NCBI GenBank assembly: GCA_025769875.1
Contig: JAGFNK010000081.1
Coordinates: 62,001 to 126,000, forward strand
DNA length: 64,000 bases
Direction of reading: 5' to 3'
Source: Russula earlei
Lineage: Eukaryota; Basidiomycota; Agaricomycetes; Russulales; Russulaceae
Shown here: positions 55,090-64,000 of the stretch, piece by piece
Layout of the letters: every line of letters starts with the position of its first letter
Numbering within the stretch: the first letter of the stretch is position 1
Notes under the pieces: model-generated
Databases searched by the model: none
Seen by the model: only the letters and a program-made list of their open reading frames with translations
Told to the model about the DNA's origin: nothing
Position numbers and translations under genes: made by a program

Positions 55090-55400
55090 GGTTCATACCG
55101 ATAGCACCTCCCTCGCCGTGGGTCGTTGTCCGCATCGTGGCCTGTTCCCTTTTTTACACAGCAGAAGGCAACAAGACGCTCGGACAAGCAGTCCCAAGAG
55201 AAGCACGGTGATGGACCGTTTCCTCAGGTCATCGTACACAACAAATGCAGCCAAGAGGTCGAACCAACGTCGTAAGGAGATATTTTCAGCAAGGGACCGT
55301 GAGTATTGCGCAGTTGTGACGACCCAAACACCGATTTCGGCCTCTTAGAGCCCTTCTAATGTGCGAAGACAGGACACACCTAGCTAATCATAGAGGGATT
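55090..55400. repeat. Spacer repeat R4, copy 2
   Basis: Contains CACGGTGATGGACCGTTTCC and related words, as at 24,420 and 61,025. Confidence 0.6.
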
Positions 55401-55559
55401 TTTCCCCCTGCCTTCACGTGCTCTCGTGAAGTGGTAACAAAGCGGCCATCCCTTGGAAGAGTGAAAGAAATCAGGAGTGTAAGTTGTGGTAGGTTGGATA
55501 CGAGTGTCCCATCTGTCTCTATCTTCCATGACACACATGAACCACCAGTCAGCATGGCC

Positions 55560-56527
55560 CTAGGACGACACCGGGAAGTTGAGGATTTTCTCCCAGTCGA
55601 TCATCTCCTCTTTTATGTTATGCACCGGCCCTTTCTGAGGATGCGGTGGTGGAGCGGGCTGAGGGTTATCATGGAGGTACTTCAATGCACGTATGGCAGC
55701 CAGTGCTTGAGCCGCGTCAACGGAGACACCTTCTCCGTGGCCAATTTCACTTCCATCGACTACAGTAACTTAGATGGAAAACCGGCTCGGCTTGGAGATG
55801 ACTCACACAGAGCAGTGGCATGGTGAATCTTTAGGTGATCGGGACCGGACTGAGACAGCGACCATGAGAAGCAGGGCATGAGGTTGCCAGCCAGGTAACC
55901 TTGGAGATAATTCTGGAGGTCATGGACAGGACCTGAATTGAAATGAGGAGAGGAAGATGCAACGACGGGATGGCGTTGAGGTAGATCTAAGGATGCCACG
56001 AAGTCCTTCCAGGATTGTTGCGCCCAGCCCTGATGGCCCTGCAGCTCAGGCTGAGCCTCCAAATCTGGATTGTAAAAGGTAGGAATAGCGCGGCTCATGG
56101 AGCCTGCATTGAAATAAGGGGAGGTAGTACTAGAAGTGCGGGGAAGGTGCTCGAGGAGAAATTGATAATGATTGTCGTGTCGTTGCTTTTGACGCGCATG
56201 GCGGTGGTCAGTCATGGACGGTTGGGCAGAGTAAGAAGAAAGGGCAAAAGTGGGCTGGTGTTGGGGTAGATCTAAGGACGCCGAGAAGTCCATCCAGCCT
56301 TGATCATCCACTAGGCGGGGCTGATCCTCCAAATCTGGATCGTAAAGGGCAGGGATAGGGGCTATATCGTGGCTCATGGGGCGTGAATCGAAATACGGAG
56401 AGGTGGTGTTAGAAGTGCGGGGAAGGGTGTTCGAGGAGAAATTGATATTGGTTGTTGCGTCGTGCCGTTGTTTGACGCGCGGGGTGGTGGTAGAGGGTAA
56501 AGAATGGGCAAGAGCGGGCCGTTGCAA
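55560..56527 (-). CDS. dsRBD-like protein with N-terminal repeats (306 aa)
   Basis: Exons are 56,527-55,807 and 55,759-55,560. Removing the 47 bp GT-AG intron (55,806-55,760) gives an open frame of 306 residues. Two or three roughly 80-residue repeats (SPYFDSRPMSHDIAP, LYDPDLEDQPRLVDDQGW, MDFSASLDLPQHQP) precede the domain. The domain reads DLQNYLQG, CFSWSLSQSGPDHLKIHHAT, then DGSEIGHGEGVSVDAAQALA in the second exon, with a C-terminal tail containing IDWEKILNFP. This is the cleanest long member of the family. The start is the first Met of the open frame; conserved leader sequence upstream (to about 56,680) hints at an alternative. RNA binding is inferred. Confidence 0.68.
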
Positions 56528-56689
56528 CGGGTCTTGCGTCCGAGGCTGGCGCCATCAGAATCAACGTGACTAGGTGACTTGAACGAATGAGAGCTGCTCC
56601 AATGGTCGAACGGGCCACGGAGGGTGGGGTCTGTGGTGGGGGACACCAAAGTCGGGTTGACGTTGCCTCCGTCATCACCCCTAGGCTGT

Positions 56690-57900
56690 CAATGAGTGCG
56701 CCTTTAGGGTGTTGATTTCATACAGATTGTGTCTGGGTGAAAGGAGGCCGGAGAAAACAGTGACACCTGTTTTGTCAGTGACCCAGCAGCGGTTGCAGTC
56801 GAAATGCGTGGTGTAATTCCCAGCGCGGTTTAACGATACGATGGAAAGTAAACGGACGGCAGCGTTTGGGATGTATAAAACGTTATTGAGGCGCACAACA
56901 GTGTTACCATCCGTTTCAAATTCAACGGCTCCAACGCCTGTGGCGTGGACTTGCGATCCGCCAAGTCCGGTGACGGGGCGTGGGGGTGTTGGTTGCAATG
57001 AGACGAAGTCCGAGTAGCAAGGAGAAATATGGCATGTAGCGCCCGTGTCAAGAATAAAAGGAATTTGGGTGAGGACCGGAGGTTTAGAGTTGATTGACGT
57101 GGGAATTGAAACAGAGGAAGTCGTGCTCGCAATAGTGTGGAGAGACCAATCAATAGATGTGGTCTGCGTAGTGGGAGTTTCGATGGCAACGAAGGTGTGG
57201 TACTCGAAATCATCGCCAGTCGAAAGGGGAAGGGGGTCGGGGTGCGACGGTGCGACGGTGAAGGAGAGGGATAATAAGAGATGCCATTGATGGTGACGGA
57301 GGGCAAATCGGTACCCGAGGAAGGAGCGGAATCGTCGGTGGGGGAAGCGAGGTGTGCCGCATGCGCAATTGGTCGATTTCTGGGGTCGTTCGTCTTTGAG
57401 AAGAAGAGCCGCTGGGCTGCCCTTGCTTCTTCGACAGAGCGTCCAGCCATTTTTCCACCAGGGCTTATGCAGAAATTAGTGAGATGTCCTTCCTTTTTGC
57501 AATGAGTACAGTACGCCCGTTTCCGTGTAGTGGCAGCGGGGAAAGCGGAAACGGCAGGTAATGGCGTAACGCCTGTGGGGAGAGTGGAAGGGGATGTCCC
57601 ATTTTGCGCGTTCCGCTTTTTGATAAGGGCGTCTTCACTCTGGATGCGTTGGATAATGGTAGCTGAGGAAAAATGGGGTTCGACAGAGAGAGATTGAATC
57701 TGAGATTGTAGGTAGTGAAAGTTGTCACCGAGGGAATTGAGTATGAAGATGGAGAGGAGTTTGTCGGTGTCAATGGGACCCATGTTTGCGATCTGCTTGT
57801 GCAGGCGACAGATTTCGGAGAGAGTGGAAAGCAGGGGGCCGTCCGGGAGGAAACGTATATCGAGAACATTCTTGATAGCGAGCATCTGGGCGTACAATGA
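56690..57900 (-). pseudogene. Second Ty1/copia element, gag-protease fragment
   Basis: Minus strand: gag residues with IADMGPIDTDKL-type capsid motif (NMGPIDTDKLLSIFILNSLG), a knuckle CTHCKKEGHLTNFC (about 57,500) and, in another frame, protease/GAG-pre sequence RLNNVLYIPNAAVRLLSI (about 56,850). Integrase and RT are absent. It is a different family from the element at 48,680. It lies immediately upstream of the dsRBD-like gene at 55,560-56,527. Confidence 0.8.
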
Positions 57901-58205
57901 GAGTGCTTAGCGCGTCACCCGTACTCAATGCATGTCAACAGGGAGAGGGGGGGGGGTTGAAATTCAACGACCAGCCTGCAACAGCCATAGTACGATGCTA
58001 GACAGATCTTGCGTGTCGATGCCACCTACTACACGCCAAATCATACTCGGGACTGTCGATTTCTCTTCCTTCACTTGACCTAGCATTTTATTTTGACCGG
58101 ATGGGTAAGTGCCTCGCGTGGAGCAGTAAACGAAATGATGCAAGCATGTAGGTCGAGTGTCCTCGTCCCTCACTGTTTCATACGCAGATGTTTGATACTA
58201 TTCTA
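57901..58205. other. Mixed flank with R1 fragment
   Basis: 57,955-58,030 matches the start of repeat R1 (GACAGATCTTGCGTGTCGATGC), after a 10-base G run. The remainder has no supported feature. Confidence 0.5.
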
Positions 58206-58213
58206 ACCTAACG

Positions 58214-58635
58214 TTAGGGGGAGTCGAAGATGCTCTCCCAGTCTATCATCCGATCTTTCATGTTATACATCCGCCCTTTCTGGGGATGCGGTGGCGGAGG
58301 AGGCTGGGGGTTATCACGGAGGTACCTCAAAGCATAAATGGCGGCCAGTGTTTTGGCATTCTCGACCGAAGCGCCTTCCCCGCGGCCAATGTCACTTCCA
58401 TCGACTGCAGCAGCTCTCAGCAGACACAATCGTGATTCGACCCAAAGGACGACTCACACAAGGCAGTAGCGTGGTAGATCTTTTGGTGATCGGGACCGGT
58501 TTGCGACACAGACCAGGAGAACCATGGAACGAGGCTGCCTCCCGGATGGCCTCGGAGATAGTTCTGGAGGTCTCTGACGGGAGTCGAGTCACCTTCGTGT
58601 CGGTCTGGGATGCCGTTGGCACGGAAGTACTCCAT
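58214..58635 (-). CDS. Stand-alone dsRBD-like protein (122 aa)
   Basis: Exons are 58,635-58,458 and 58,404-58,214. Removing the 53 bp intron gives 122 residues and the stop at 58,214. It has only the domain and tail, without repeats: VRDLQNYLRGHPGGSL, PWFSWSVSQTGPDHQKIYHA, then DGSDIGRGEGASVENAKTLA and the tail MIDWESIFDSP. The intron cuts a Phe codon after its first base, as in the longer members. It may be a truncated copy or a genuine short form. The start (MEYFRANGIP) is the first Met. Confidence 0.62.
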
Positions 58636-58646
58636 CAGGGAATCCT

Positions 58647-58804
58647 ACATTTCTGAAATATCAGTAAATATGAGTATTCTCCATATTGTTACATATTCTG
58701 AGATACTGTAGATATTTTGATCCCACATTTCTGAAATATCATTAAAATATGAGTTCTCTCCATATTGCTACATATTCCAAGATACTGTATAGATATTCTG
58801 ATAT
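58647..58804 (+). repeat. 78 bp tandem duplication
   Basis: ACATTTCTGAAATATCA begins at 58,647 and again at 58,725. Both units contain CTCCATATTG-TACATATTC and GATACTGTA. Confidence 0.85.
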
Positions 58805-59400
58805 AGAAGTTGAAGGTGTAATTTGGAGACAATCCAAAGGTGATTGTAGCTGCTTCCAGCACTGATCAAGAAATCTGATATTAATGAACAGTCAAATAGC
58901 TATGCCTATCAAGGAAAGGGTTAACAAAAAAAATATGTGTTTGTGTCTAAAACAGTCGCACTTGTCCAGAATGACAGTGCCACACTTGTGGGAATGAGGT
59001 GAACACTTCGACGAATATGGGTTTCAACCGCGCGTCTTCACATCTTCGTTTTTCGTTTTGCCGTCCTTCCTCTCCTTCCTCTCCTCTTCCTGTCCTTCCC
59101 ATTCCCACTCTTCCTTCCCCATAATCCCAGTTCAAGACTCCCAAGCTGCCAGTCTCCTCAAAATTTCACTGGCTAATTCACAGGTGATTCGAAATTTCCC
59201 GCAAGCTATGGTGTGTTCGTTTTCGCGCCCTCTCTCTCATCCTCTCTCCCTCTCCTTCCCACACCCTTCTTCCAAGCAGGCCCCTGAAAGCTCTTCTTCT
59301 ACCTGCTTCCCCCAAATCCCCTTTCCTCCTGTGTCACTGTAGTGACACGTGGCGACTCCAGGCCAAGACCACAAGAATACCCAATGCCCATGAAATTGAT
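58805..59400. other. No gene seen; pyrimidine-rich
   Basis: Long CTCTCC/CTTCC runs (59,060-59,330) make open but meaningless Ser/Pro frames. The phrase CCTCTCTCTCATCCTCTC recurs at 59,230 and 59,783. Confidence 0.35.
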
Positions 59401-59401
59401 T

Positions 59402-59680
59402 CTGTGTCCACAAACCCAGTGCGCTTTTTTTATTTCTTTCATTTGACACACTTTGTTCACGGCAACAGCACGGCCAGGACCGCGGTGATGACGCAGCCGT
59501 CAAGACCCATGGGGTCAACGCCAGACATGACCAAAATGGCCACGAGAACGCTTCTGTGGAACCACGAACCCGGTGCGCGTTTTTATTTATTTTTATTTTT
59601 CACTTGCTCTTTTTGACCTCTTCTCACAGCAACAGCACGGCCGGGACCGCGGTGATGACGCAGCCGTCAACACTCGCAAT
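59402..59680 (+). repeat. Two-copy repeat, period about 151-167 bp
   Basis: CAACAGCACGGCC-GGACCGCGGTGATGACGCAGCCGTCAA occurs at 59,463 and 59,630, each preceded by a GTGCGC plus T-rich block. A looser third copy is near 59,885-59,960. No frame is conserved between copies. Confidence 0.75.
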
Positions 59681-59689
59681 GGTGGGTTT

Positions 59690-60426
59690 CGTTTGGCACC
59701 ACACCCATGTGAGCCTCCTTTTTCCTGGCTTTTCCAAGATGTGTTTTCCGCCGGTGCGTGTTAGGTTTCGTTTTCACGCGCTCTCTCTCATCCTCTCCTT
59801 CCCACTACACAGTTCCTTGTTGGGCTTCAAGGCGATGTGCTTATGGCCGTGACGGCGGCGCTCTCCCACCCACTGGCACCCATTCCCCTGCAGTGGCGAC
59901 CATGATGACTCGGCCGTGGATATAACGATCTCGCGATGGCCACCACCGCGTGCGTTTTTTCGTTTTCATTTCTATACGGTTTTTGATTGTTTCTTTTCCT
60001 CTCCAGCTCCTATACATGCCAGTTCCCGAGCGCACAGCGTTCCTCTCACTTCCCCTCTGCTCCAGTTTACCCATGCCAAAAGGGGCTGTGAGCGACGGGT
60101 CAATGCAGCGCATGTACGCGGCCATTCGCACACCAAAAAGGGGCCATCTCCTCCTCCCTCTCTCCCCTCTCCTTTCCAGCCCCAAAATCTTTTCCCTTCC
60201 CCTTACCGAAGTTCAGTTGCTAGGCCGTGAAAATTTTGTTTTCGCGGCCGCGTTGCACCGCGAATCGTCCCCTCCTGTCCTGTCCTGTCCTCTGCCCTAG
60301 CCCCGGTGTCCTACGGTCTCTACTACTGCGATATATTGTAGGGACAATTTGCCGATAATGTTGATATTTATCAATAAATATACATATGCAAATGACGACA
60401 CTTCGAATTCAGATAATTACCAATAA
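59690..60426. other. No gene seen
   Basis: Pyrimidine-rich sequence with GTGCGT...CTCCAG intron-like stretches (about 59,950-60,005) but no coding exons that I can support. A minus-strand 114-residue frame at 59,841 has no family resemblance. Confidence 0.35.
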
Positions 60427-60785
60427 TCAAGGTATTCTCCTATATACCAGTATATACTGACATTTAGAGATATTTAGAGATATTTCACAGATGTAGTTTT
60501 CCCTGATGTCCAGCGCTTCTCTGGCGGCATTCCTCTTGGCGGGGGCTCTGGTAATTCCTCTTCCCATACCGCATGGCTGTCCACGGACTGTGACGTGGCA
60601 GCTCAGCAGACGGGCCATTCCATCGGATCGATGAGCTCACACATGACGGTGGCGATGTGGATCATTTGACGATCAGAGCTTTGTTCATAAGCCACGGCGT
60701 GACGCCACGACGTCAGGTTTGCGGTTGAGTACGCTTGGAGGAGATTGTTGAGCTGTACTACGTAGTCTTGTTCTGCAATCTGCAT
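60427..60785 (-). CDS. dsRBD-like protein, type A domain (about 101 aa)
   Basis: Exons are 60,785-60,641 and 60,587-60,427, with a 53 bp GT-AG intron. The domain is a good match to the double-stranded-RNA-binding pattern: YVVQLNNLLQAYS helix, LTSWRHAVAYEQSS and MIHIATVM strands, then RGQPCGMGRGITRAPAKRNA with AAREAL. The intron splits the same codon (first base T, then TC, giving Phe) as in type B members. The true start is probably upstream, since the sequence before MQIAEQDY reads in-frame as Ala/Leu-rich. It is the most canonical dsRBD in the window. Confidence 0.65.
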
Positions 60786-60889
60786 GAGGGCTAATTTCTC
60801 GGCGTTCGAAAAACAGAACTGGAAGAGAACGTTGCGTTACCCATGATGACGCGCTAATCGAAAGATGCTCTCGAGTCACGCGCGTGTGC

Positions 60890-60905
60890 GGGGGGGGGGG
60901 GGGGG
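60890..60905 (+). repeat. G16 tract
   Basis: Run of sixteen G after CGCGTGTGC, in spacer R4. Confidence 0.9.
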
Positions 60906-60909
60906 TTTG

Positions 60910-61260
60910 GATAGTATACTGATAGCACCGCCCTGGCCGTAGGTCGTGGTCCGCATCACGGCCTATTCATTCCCTTTTCTGCACGACAAAAGGCAACAAG
61001 GCGCTCAGAACAAGCGGTCCCGGGAGAAGCATGGCGATGGACCGTTTCCTCAGGTCCTCGTGCACAGAAAAACGCAGCCAAGGGCTCGGAAACAACACCG
61101 TAAAGAGAGATCTCAAGCTTCAAATCTGGGCAAGGCCCGGGGGGGGGGGGGGGGGGGGGGGGGGGCCGTTGAACACCAATTTCGGCCGATTGGTGCCCTC
61201 CTGTCATGGCCGCGTATGTGTGCAGGCTGGAGGACACACCTAGCGGGTTATTCATGAGGA
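60910..61260. repeat. Spacer repeat R4, copy 3
   Basis: Shares GATGGACCGTTTCCTCAGGT and GGAGGACACACCTAGCGGG with the other copies. It includes a G27 tract. Confidence 0.65.
61139..61165 (+). repeat. G27 tract
   Basis: Twenty-seven consecutive G where the other R4 copies have short mixed sequence (CAAGGGGCCATGAG at 24,507). Confidence 0.9.
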
Positions 61261-61639
61261 CTGTCGGGGGAATTTTCTCCCCGTGCCTTCACCTGCTCTC
61301 GTGAATGGGTAACAAAATTGAGGCACTGGTGGTGAGGGAAATCAGGAGTGTAAGTTGTGGTGATACGAGTGTCCCGTCTGTCTCTATGTTCCATTCCACA
61401 CATGAACCCGGTGGAAAACGTGCTTTTGAGTGCGATGGTCTTTGACTGTGAAATGGACTTCAGTGTGAGTATCTCCGAGCACGTGCCGGTGATTCCGCCT
61501 TGTCAATCGCGACCCGCCTTGGATGTAAGAAGTGATCTCATATTATCATTGATAAAGTCACAGTCATAAAATCATAACACACACTACATACACATCCCTC
61601 CACACGCGCCCCTTACCCGACAGAACCATCAGTCGACAT

Positions 61640-62960
61640 GGCCCTAGCACAACACCGAAACCTTGAAGATTCTCTCCCAGTTCATCATCCGCTCTTTTAT
61701 GTTTTGCACCGGCCCTTTCTGAGGGTGCAGTGGTGGAGCGGGCTGGGGGTTATCATGGAGGTACTTCAAGGCACGTATGGCAGCCAGAGCTTGAGTCGCG
61801 TCGACGGAAACGCCTTCTCCGTGGCCAATTTCACTTCCGTCGACTAACAGGAACTTGGAAGATAAAAAATTGATTTGGCTCAGAGACGACTCACACAGAC
61901 CGGTGGCAATGGTGGGAGTGGACTGAGACAGTGACCATGAGAACCAGGGTACGAGGCTGCCTGGTAACCTTGGAGATAATTCTGGAGGTCATGGATAGGA
62001 CCTGAATAAGCGGGCACGCGTTGGGGTTGATCTAAGGACCCCACGAGACCTTCATGGCTCTGCGCTCGGGATGAGCCTCCAGATCTGGGTAGGATTCGTC
62101 CACCAGTCTTGATAGCCCCGCGGCCCGGCCTGAGGCCTCCAGATTTAGATCGTAAAAGGTGAGTCTTGATAGCCCTGCAGCTCGGGCCGAGCCTCCGAAC
62201 CTGGATCGCAGAACGTAGGAACAGCGCCGCTCAGTTGAAATACGGAGAGGTGGTACTAGAAGCGCGCGGGGGGGGGGGGGGCGCTGGAGGAGAAATCGGT
62301 ATCGATTGTCGTGTGGCATCGTCGGTCGCGCTTGACGCGCACGGCGGTGGTCGATTATGGAGGGTGGCGCCGAGCGAGAGGAACGGGCAAGGGCGAGAAA
62401 GCGAGAGCTGGTATGTTGACGTCGTCTCACCTCCCGGTCCGGTCTTGATGGCGGCTCGGCCCCTCCCAAACCGGGAATGGAAAGAAGGAGCGAGCCCCGG
62501 TGGTGTGTGGTGTGTGGTTGTTGCGGTCGATGGATGGAAGGACGTCGTCATCCGTCCCGTCCCGTCCCCGTTCCGGGGTCTCAGACGTCGAGATGGCCCC
62601 CCGCCGTCTGGGGCTGGGCCCCCATGTCCAGGATTCGTGAAAAAAGGTAGGTGGAAGTACCGGCCAGCACAGCGCTGGATGGATGCGGGATCGGCGCGAC
62701 CGGGGATGATTTTGAAACGAGCGGAGAACGGCGAGGGGAGGGAGCGGGTGGGAGGAGGCAATGGAAACGCCCCAGGCGTTTTTTGAGATCGTGGAGACGC
62801 TCAACGAAGAGGAAGGGACGATCGAACCGGCCGCGGCGGGATGGAGCGTACAATAAGGGAAAGGAAGGGAGGGATCGACGGAGGGGTGGTGCCGGGGGAG
62901 AGACCAAAAGTCGGGTTGACCCAGACTCGGACCTCCCCACTCTGGCACTGAACTGAAGAG
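61640..62960 (-). pseudogene. dsRBD-like gene with N-terminal repeats, degenerate
   Basis: Minus strand: leader FDRPFLFVERLHDL (about 62,820), repeat phrases (ALARSSRSAPPSIIDHRRAR at about 62,360, DLEAHPERR near 62,060), then a broken domain (61,920-62,000) and a last exon with DGSEIGHGEGVSVDATQALA (61,850-61,790), ending in the conserved tail at about 61,640. Deletions and frame changes are frequent and a G14 tract lies at 62,268-62,281. It is GC-richer than the other copies. Confidence 0.55.
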
Positions 62961-63189
62961 CCTTGTCGGCCATCCCCCTGTGCCTGTCTTCAGCCGTCAG
63001 CGCGAATGTAAACTCTGCTCGAGACTGGAGGAGGGGAAGCATCGGGGGAAAAAAAAAAATCTCAGCGTTTTATGTCGTATCAAATTCCTGTCACGATCAC
63101 GACATGACGCAAGTGATGATGAAATAAGTCCTCTCTTCGCCTTGCCTTGCCTTTGGAACGGTCTGCTTTGCAAGTCGACAAACCTCCCT

Positions 63190-63440
63190 CAGCTTGCATG
63201 GTTTCGGCCATGGTGTGTACAGGCGTATTGGCCTTTATACTGATAACCGCCCTCGCCATGGTCGTGGTCTCGTCTCGCGATCGTGGCCTATTTATTCCCT
63301 TTATCAACGAACGACAAGATGCCCGGGTCAAGCGGTCCGGAAAGAGATGCGTGGGCGATGGACCGTTTGCTCAGTCAGGGTCCTCGTGCACAGAAATCGC
63401 AGCCAAGACTCCAAGAGGGCTCGAAACAACGTCGTGTAAG
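63190..63440. repeat. Spacer repeat R4, copy 4 (first half)
   Basis: CGCCCTCGCCATGGTCGTGG, GGGCGATGGACCGTTTGCTC and GTCCTCGTGCACAGAAA recur from the other copies. It marks the right edge of the dsRBD-family array. Confidence 0.6.
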
Positions 63441-63819
63441 AAGTTGCCGCGGTTGAGCGTAGAGTCGAAGCACGACGAGCAAGCACGATGCAGATAATCA
63501 CGGAAGTCACCGTACCGTGGCATTGGGAATGAGCACATCAGGGGCCACGCTGTGGCGATCGCTGTTTACATGGTTGATTGCAGGGTATGTAACGACATGT
63601 CAAACTCTAATAAGGGACAAGAACGTATGTGGGACGCGCATTCGTATCAATTGAGACGATAAAAAAAATGCAAATTGGTCTTGCAAGCGATGCCGAGAGA
63701 CAAAAGGAGAAAGGAAAAAGTTGGACCTTCCGCGTGTCAGGACCCATAGGAAGGACGGGACCAAAAAACCAAAAGATGAAATAGACGAGCGGAGCGTCAA
63801 TCGATAGCGCCCGGATCAA
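63441..63819. other. Intergenic, 3' flank of the terminal gene
   Basis: No gene or repeat copy seen. It separates the repeat-rich region from a normal-looking host gene. Confidence 0.4.
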
Positions 63820-64000
63820 TCAGATAGCGACGTCCTCTCCAAGCATGTGGGCGAGCGCGTCGTTCCCGGGGTCCGCGGGTGCCTCGTACACTTCGAACAG
63901 GCCCTCGCCGCCCGCGCCGCCATCACGGTCACGCGCCCCTTCGGCCACGGTGTCGGGCGACGACCGCACGGCGGGGGCGTCGTCGCCCTTGGCGGCAGCC
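63820..64000 (-). CDS. C-terminal end of a host gene (partial)
   Basis: On the minus strand an open frame enters from beyond 64,000 and ends at TGA 63,822-63,820. It codes about 59 residues, ending DPGNDALAHMLGEDVAI, preceded by an acidic/Gly stretch (GGAGGEGLFEVYEAPA). GC content and third-position C/G preference are much higher than in the neighbouring repeats, as expected for an expressed basidiomycete gene. I do not recognise the family. Confidence 0.6.
   Translation of the reverse strand, partial: AAAKGDDAPAVRSSPDTVAEGARDRDGGAGGEGLFEVYEAPADPGNDALAHMLGEDVAI

Overview
The window looks like a repeat-rich, accessory part of a basidiomycete (probably Agaricomycete) genome. The evidence is a set of 46-57 bp GT-AG introns, Plavaka, PIF/Harbinger and MULE transposases in the style of mushroom genomes, a NACHT-WD40 (NLR-like) gene, and a Zn2Cys6 regulator with the usual basidiomycete linker. 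The genus cannot be named from sequence alone. Most of the 64 kb is transposon sequence, nested several layers deep. True host genes are few.

Layout. 1-14,081: a decayed Ty3/gypsy chromodomain element whose 5' LTR is split by two copies of a long-TIR, TA-duplicating element carrying a gag-like Ala/Ser/Pro-rich frame. Its integrase is split by a solo LTR, and it has an extra CCHC gene 3' of pol. 14,082-22,985: dispersed repeats and a Plavaka transposase interrupted by a PIF/Harbinger element (16,725-20,119), then a 624 bp element with perfect 44 bp TIRs. 22,986-28,990: fragments of Zn2Cys6 genes and members of a double-stranded-RNA-binding-domain (dsRBD)-like family. 29,000-32,400: more repeats and a chimeric minus-strand retroelement remnant. 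32,820-37,398 (minus): a NACHT-WD40 gene with 12 near-identical WD repeats. 37,495-39,964: a third TA-duplicating TIR element. 40,401-54,461 (minus): one Zn2Cys6 regulator gene broken apart by a solo LTR plus a MITE, a MULE, and a young Ty1/copia element. 54,680-62,960: five further dsRBD-like copies, a second copia fragment, tandem repeats and poly-G tracts. 63,820-64,000: the C-terminal end of a GC-rich host gene.

Two things stand out. First, the dsRBD-like family: at least four members have open spliced frames (459, 306, 122 and about 101 aa), and in all of them the single intron cuts the same codon of the domain. Some members carry an N-terminal array of roughly 80-residue repeats. The family is duplicated together with Zn2Cys6 fragments. 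Second, the TIR elements with ends reading TTGYYRTTTTCAG and TA target duplications. Their insertion sites can be proved inside the window by comparison with empty copies. They carry a retrotransposon-gag-like gene rather than a recognisable transposase.

Nearly all in-frame stops in the transposons are TGA, mostly where an Arg CGA codon is expected. This points to CpG-to-TpG decay (5-methylcytosine deamination or a RIP-like process).
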